Positions 61,379 through 64,000 of a stretch of 64,000 bases of DNA are shown piece after piece (the first letter of the stretch is position 1; each line of letters opens with the position of its first letter). A model generated the notes under the pieces. The model had not been told where the DNA came from and ran no database searches. It saw only the letters and a program-made list of their open reading frames with translations. Position numbers and translations under genes: made by a program. Source of the stretch: Terriglobales bacterium (lineage in GTDB: Bacteria > Acidobacteriota > Terriglobia > Terriglobales > Acidobacteriaceae); NCBI GenBank assembly GCA_035561515.1, contig DATMXP010000001.1, positions 50,672 through 114,671 of the forward strand, in the 5' to 3' direction.

Positions 61379-63283
61379 TTAACGGCTGGGCTTGCCGGGC
61401 TTCTTCGCCGGAGCCGTGGGCGTGCTGGAGCGCCTGGAGTTGAGTTCACCATTGATGGGTCCAAACATGATCAGGACGCCATCCAGATGATCGGTATCGC
61501 GGCTGAGGGGCGTGAAATGTAGATCGAATGACCCTTCGAAACTTGCCGTTTTGAACTTCTCGTTCTTCAGAACAGCTGGCTTCGCTTTGGCGGCTACGAA
61601 GCGACACCGGCGCAAAATAGATTTTCGCAGTTCGCTGTCCATGGGGAGTTGGTCCACGTTCACACCAACAACGGAGGTGGCGCCGACGCCGAACAATTTT
61701 TGAGCGGCGCTGTTCCAAAGTTGAATCTTCTCTTCACGATCGACCAGCAGGACGGGCCAGGGCATCAGACGAAGTGTTTCGGCGTAGCGTGAAGTCAGTT
61801 CGTTCAGTTCGCGGCTGCGACGCTCGAGTTCCTCGTTCATGTTCTCGAGCTCTTCGTTCAGTGACTGGAGTTCTTCGTTGGTCGTCTCCAATTCTTCATT
61901 AGTGGACTGGAGTTCCTCGTTGGTGGTTTCGAGTTCCTCGTTGGTGGACTGAAGTTCTTCGTTGGTGGTTTCGAGTTCTTCGTTGGCCGACTGAAGCTCT
62001 TCGCCGGTGGCTTCGAGCTGTTCGATGGTGGATTGCAGACGGTCCTGGGTGGTGATGTCTTCCGAATAAATGATGGTGCCTTCGCGCTCGTTGCTCTCGC
62101 CCATCACGGGCCGAAGCATGATCGAGACAAGTTTTTCATCGCCGTCGACCTTTACGCGGCACTGGAACGAAACGACATCGTTTCCAGCTGATCGCGTTGC
62201 CTCGACGCGTCCTGGCAGTTCGGGGCAGCGGAAGACCATTTCCGTGTTGTGAAGCTTCTTGCCGGCGAGGCGAAGGCCTGCCAAACCAAAGGTGGCGACG
62301 GCCGCGTCGTTGTGAGAAACGATCACATCGCGGAGGTCAAGAATCATGACGCCGGATTTGACGGTCTCAAGAAGGTGCCGGTGCTGTAATTTCAGTGAGC
62401 GAAGTTCGTGCTGGGTTCTGCTCTCGTCAGGCATAACCATCTCAGAGACACCCGGTTCGGTTATCGGGACGTCTCTAGCCTCCGTAATCCGCTGGAAGAT
62501 TCTCCAGCGTGGATGTATGGCGCGGAAGTACTTTGACTCCGTCAGCTTGGATTCGGCCTTCCCCAGAAACAGGATGCCATTTGGCTCCAGGGCGTAATGC
62601 AGCCGCTTGAAGATCTGCTTCTGGGCGTCACTATCAAAATAAATCAGGACATTGCGACAAAGCACCAGGTTGCAATGAGAAATTGGTGCGTCCGATATCA
62701 AATTGGAACGGCCGAAAATGGTCATGCGGCGGATCTCGCGGGTCACGCGGAAGGCGGTGGTGCCCTGGAAATACTTTTCTTTCCAGTCGGGCCGCATGCG
62801 CCGAAGTTTCTCGCCGTTGTATTCGCCTCGTCGTGCCGTACTCAGCGCGTCATCGTCAATGTCGGTGGCGTAGATCTTGATGTCGAAATCGCCCAACTTC
62901 GGTCCCAGGATTTCTGCGACGAGAATGGCAAGGGAGTACGGTTCTTCACCGCTTGCACAACCGGCGCTCCAGGCACGAAAGGCGTCGCCGGGGCGCAGGC
63001 TGCGCAACAGGCGCGGGAGGACCTGCGTTCCCAGGAAATCCCAGGCAGGGGCATCGCGGAAGAATTCCGTGACGTTGATCAGAACGGTGTTTAGGAGTTC
63101 GGCGACTTCCTGCTGATCTTCACGGATGCGCGACAGGTATTCGGAAGCAGAGGATATGTTGAGCTGAAACATGCGCCGGCGTATACGCCGGTCCAGAGTG
63201 CTCGACTTGTAGGCACGTAAGTCTAGACCGCGTTCTTCCGCGATCAGGTGAATCAGTTGCTTCAGGGAAATCTCTTCCGCCAT
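61379..63283 (-). CDS. CheR methyltransferase fused to PAS domains through a long heptad coiled coil
   Basis: Methylates receptor glutamates with SAM. N-terminal CheR helices (RRMFQLNISSASEYLSRIRE), SAM-binding WSAGCASGEEPYSLA, NVTEFFRDAPAWDFL, CRNVLIYFDSDAQKQ. Then a PAS domain (GVMILDLRDVIVSHNDAAVA), a coiled coil of repeated EELQSTNEELETTN, and a C-terminal PAS (PWPVLLVDREEKIQLWNSAA). 634 residues. Such CheR-PAS proteins belong to the CheB/CheR-hybrid type of chemosensory systems. It follows a stand-alone CheB, 11 bases after it. Confidence 0.93.
   Translation of the reverse strand: MAEEISLKQLIHLIAEERGLDLRAYKSSTLDRRIRRRMFQLNISSASEYLSRIREDQQEVAELLNTVLINVTEFFRDAPAWDFLGTQVLPRLLRSLRPGDAFRAWSAGCASGEEPYSLAILVAEILGPKLGDFDIKIYATDIDDDALSTARRGEYNGEKLRRMRPDWKEKYFQGTTAFRVTREIRRMTIFGRSNLISDAPISHCNLVLCRNVLIYFDSDAQKQIFKRLHYALEPNGILFLGKAESKLTESKYFRAIHPRWRIFQRITEARDVPITEPGVSEMVMPDESRTQHELRSLKLQHRHLLETVKSGVMILDLRDVIVSHNDAAVATFGLAGLRLAGKKLHNTEMVFRCPELPGRVEATRSAGNDVVSFQCRVKVDGDEKLVSIMLRPVMGESNEREGTIIYSEDITTQDRLQSTIEQLEATGEELQSANEELETTNEELQSTNEELETTNEELQSTNEELETTNEELQSLNEELENMNEELERRSRELNELTSRYAETLRLMPWPVLLVDREEKIQLWNSAAQKLFGVGATSVVGVNVDQLPMDSELRKSILRRCRFVAAKAKPAVLKNEKFKTASFEGSFDLHFTPLSRDTDHLDGVLIMFGPINGELNSRRSSTPTAPAKKPGKPSR
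61826..62014 (-). repeat. 42-bp-period tandem repeat inside the CheR-PAS gene
   Basis: About four to five imperfect units encode alternating EELQSTN/EELETTN heptads. The DNA units are nearly identical in places (ctcgttggtggtttcgag and variants), so length variation by slippage is possible in frame, because each unit is a multiple of three. Confidence 0.85.
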
Positions 63284-63294
63284 TTAGTAGAGCG

Positions 63295-63903
63295 CTATGA
63301 ACTGCAAATTTGGATTAACTTCTCGCCAATTTTATCCAACGGCAGAACGAAGTCTACACATCCAGTACGGCTGGCTGCCAGAGGCATGTCATTGAATTCT
63401 GCTTCGGTGGGATCTTCGGTGATAGTGACACCACCGGCGGTTTTAATGGCGCGAATGCCCTGGGAGCCGTCGTGACCGGTGCCGCTCAGGATAACTCCAA
63501 CTGCATGCGGTCCGAAAGCGACGGCTACTGACTCGAAGAGAAGGTCGATGTTCGGACGCAGGAAGTGGACGGGTGGCGTCTTCAGGAGGTGCATCCGGGT
63601 TTCGTCGATGGTGAGGTGGAATCCGGGGCGAGCGACAAACACCATACCTTCGCGCAGCGGGTCGGAATCTGCGGGTTGCACCGCAAGCGCGGTACGGCGA
63701 CCTAACAATTCCGGCAGAATACTGTTATGAGTCTCGCTCAGGTGAGTGGCGATCATCACGCAGGCCGGGAGGTTCGAGGGGAGACCTTGAAGAACCGCGA
63801 AAAGTGAGTGAAGCCCGCCGGCAGACGCACCGACAGCGATCAGGTGGCGCACCCGGCTACTTACTGCTGGCGAAGCGCGCGGGATGGCGATTTCCTGCGG
63901 CAC
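63295..63903 (-). CDS. CheB-type methylesterase without receiver domain
   Basis: Catalytic triad Ser27 (GASAGG), His54 (ATHLSE) and Asp145 (SGTGHDGS); also LRPNIDLLFESVA and ASRTGCVDFVLPL. 202 residues, GTG start; only the esterase domain, so not controlled by receiver phosphorylation in cis. It is the first of a CheB-CheR pair read right to left, and differs in sequence from the CheB at the start of the window. Confidence 0.93.
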   Translation of the reverse strand: MPQEIAIPRASPAVSSRVRHLIAVGASAGGLHSLFAVLQGLPSNLPACVMIATHLSETHNSILPELLGRRTALAVQPADSDPLREGMVFVARPGFHLTIDETRMHLLKTPPVHFLRPNIDLLFESVAVAFGPHAVGVILSGTGHDGSQGIRAIKTAGGVTITEDPTEAEFNDMPLAASRTGCVDFVLPLDKIGEKLIQICSS

Positions 63904-63960
63904 AGGCCCCCTGATTAGCGCAAGCGTAACACACTTTTTGAGAACTGTTCGGGATTCCGG

Positions 63961-64000
63961 CTAATCGGCCGAAGCTTGTTCTTCGGCTTCGTCCAGGGGC
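63961..64000 (-). CDS. C-terminal end of a minus-strand gene (partial)
   Basis: The last 12 codons of a frame entering from the right edge read PLDEAEEQASAD and a stop. An acidic tail upstream of the cheB gene would fit a chemosensory partner, but nothing identifies it. Confidence 0.3.
   Translation of the reverse strand, partial: PLDEAEEQASAD

Noticed and set aside
61826..62014. CRISPR-like repeat array
   Set aside because: Repeats are in frame, contiguous, encode heptads of a coiled coil and have no unique spacers.

Overview
The window is about 58-60% GC, densely coded and bacterial. The gene set points to an acidobacterium, most likely Terriglobia and Koribacter-like. It includes a fused branched-chain 2-oxoacid dehydrogenase E1, a Tes-like radical SAM enzyme, a bacterial EXORDIUM-family protein, RHS debris, secreted hydrolases with TPR tails, MacB-type permeases without an ATPase, and dispersed intergenic repeats. 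The phylum assignment is inference from gene content; there is no rRNA gene here.

Layout. 1-3204: end of a chemosensory operon (CheB, two CheW-like proteins, a pseudo-receiver with a PATAN-type domain, a receiver with a coiled coil), each gene overlapping the next by 4 bases. 3495-4655: exported alpha/beta hydrolase. 4700-8530: a scrapyard island holding long hairpins, an RHS C-terminal tip with a candidate immunity gene, an IS110-like stub, a composite dispersed repeat, a truncated PASTA gene, a RAYT (REP-associated tyrosine transposase) inside 49-bp inverted repeats, and a serine-hydrolase remnant. 8595-20265: housekeeping and accessory genes (PhzF, UvrB, exported unknowns, phosphoglycolate phosphatase-like, fused E1, DUF2071, EXORDIUM-like, quinone oxidoreductase). 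20508-22208: Tes-like radical SAM protein, a candidate for membrane-spanning lipid synthesis. 22904-28142: minor pilin cluster (two FimT/GspH, PilV-, PilW- and PilX-like, one coiled-coil protein). 28202-30271: lipoprotein, exported protein and matrixin operon. 30388-33966: MutY, a redoxin, and an exported YkfC/YkfB-like murein-peptide pair. 34014-38537: mutL, a winged-helix-like unknown, cmk and folD on the minus strand, divergent from queG.

39666-40692 is a 1-kb gene-free stretch with a hairpin-rich region ending in a strong terminator, and a second copy of the composite repeat. After it come a peptidase-MA/TPR protein and a cold-shock protein behind a structured leader. 43214-47098 is a five-gene envelope-stress-type operon (ECF sigma factor, zinc-finger anti-sigma factor, B-box/TM protein, LiaI-like protein, DUF4097 protein). 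Then MsrA, peptide deformylase, two FtsX/MacB permeases, GlgC, methylmalonyl-CoA mutase large subunit, a TauE/DUF1634 pair, NtrX/NtrY, an EndoIII-like glycosylase, and a second chemosensory block (CheR-PAS and CheB).

Links. The fused E1 and the mutase fit branched-chain amino acid and propionyl-CoA catabolism. UvrB, MutL, MutY and the EndoIII-like protein are DNA repair genes. The least explained parts are the two copies of the multi-block repeat, the RAYT element, the hairpin-rich non-coding regions, and the physiological role of the Tes-like enzyme.
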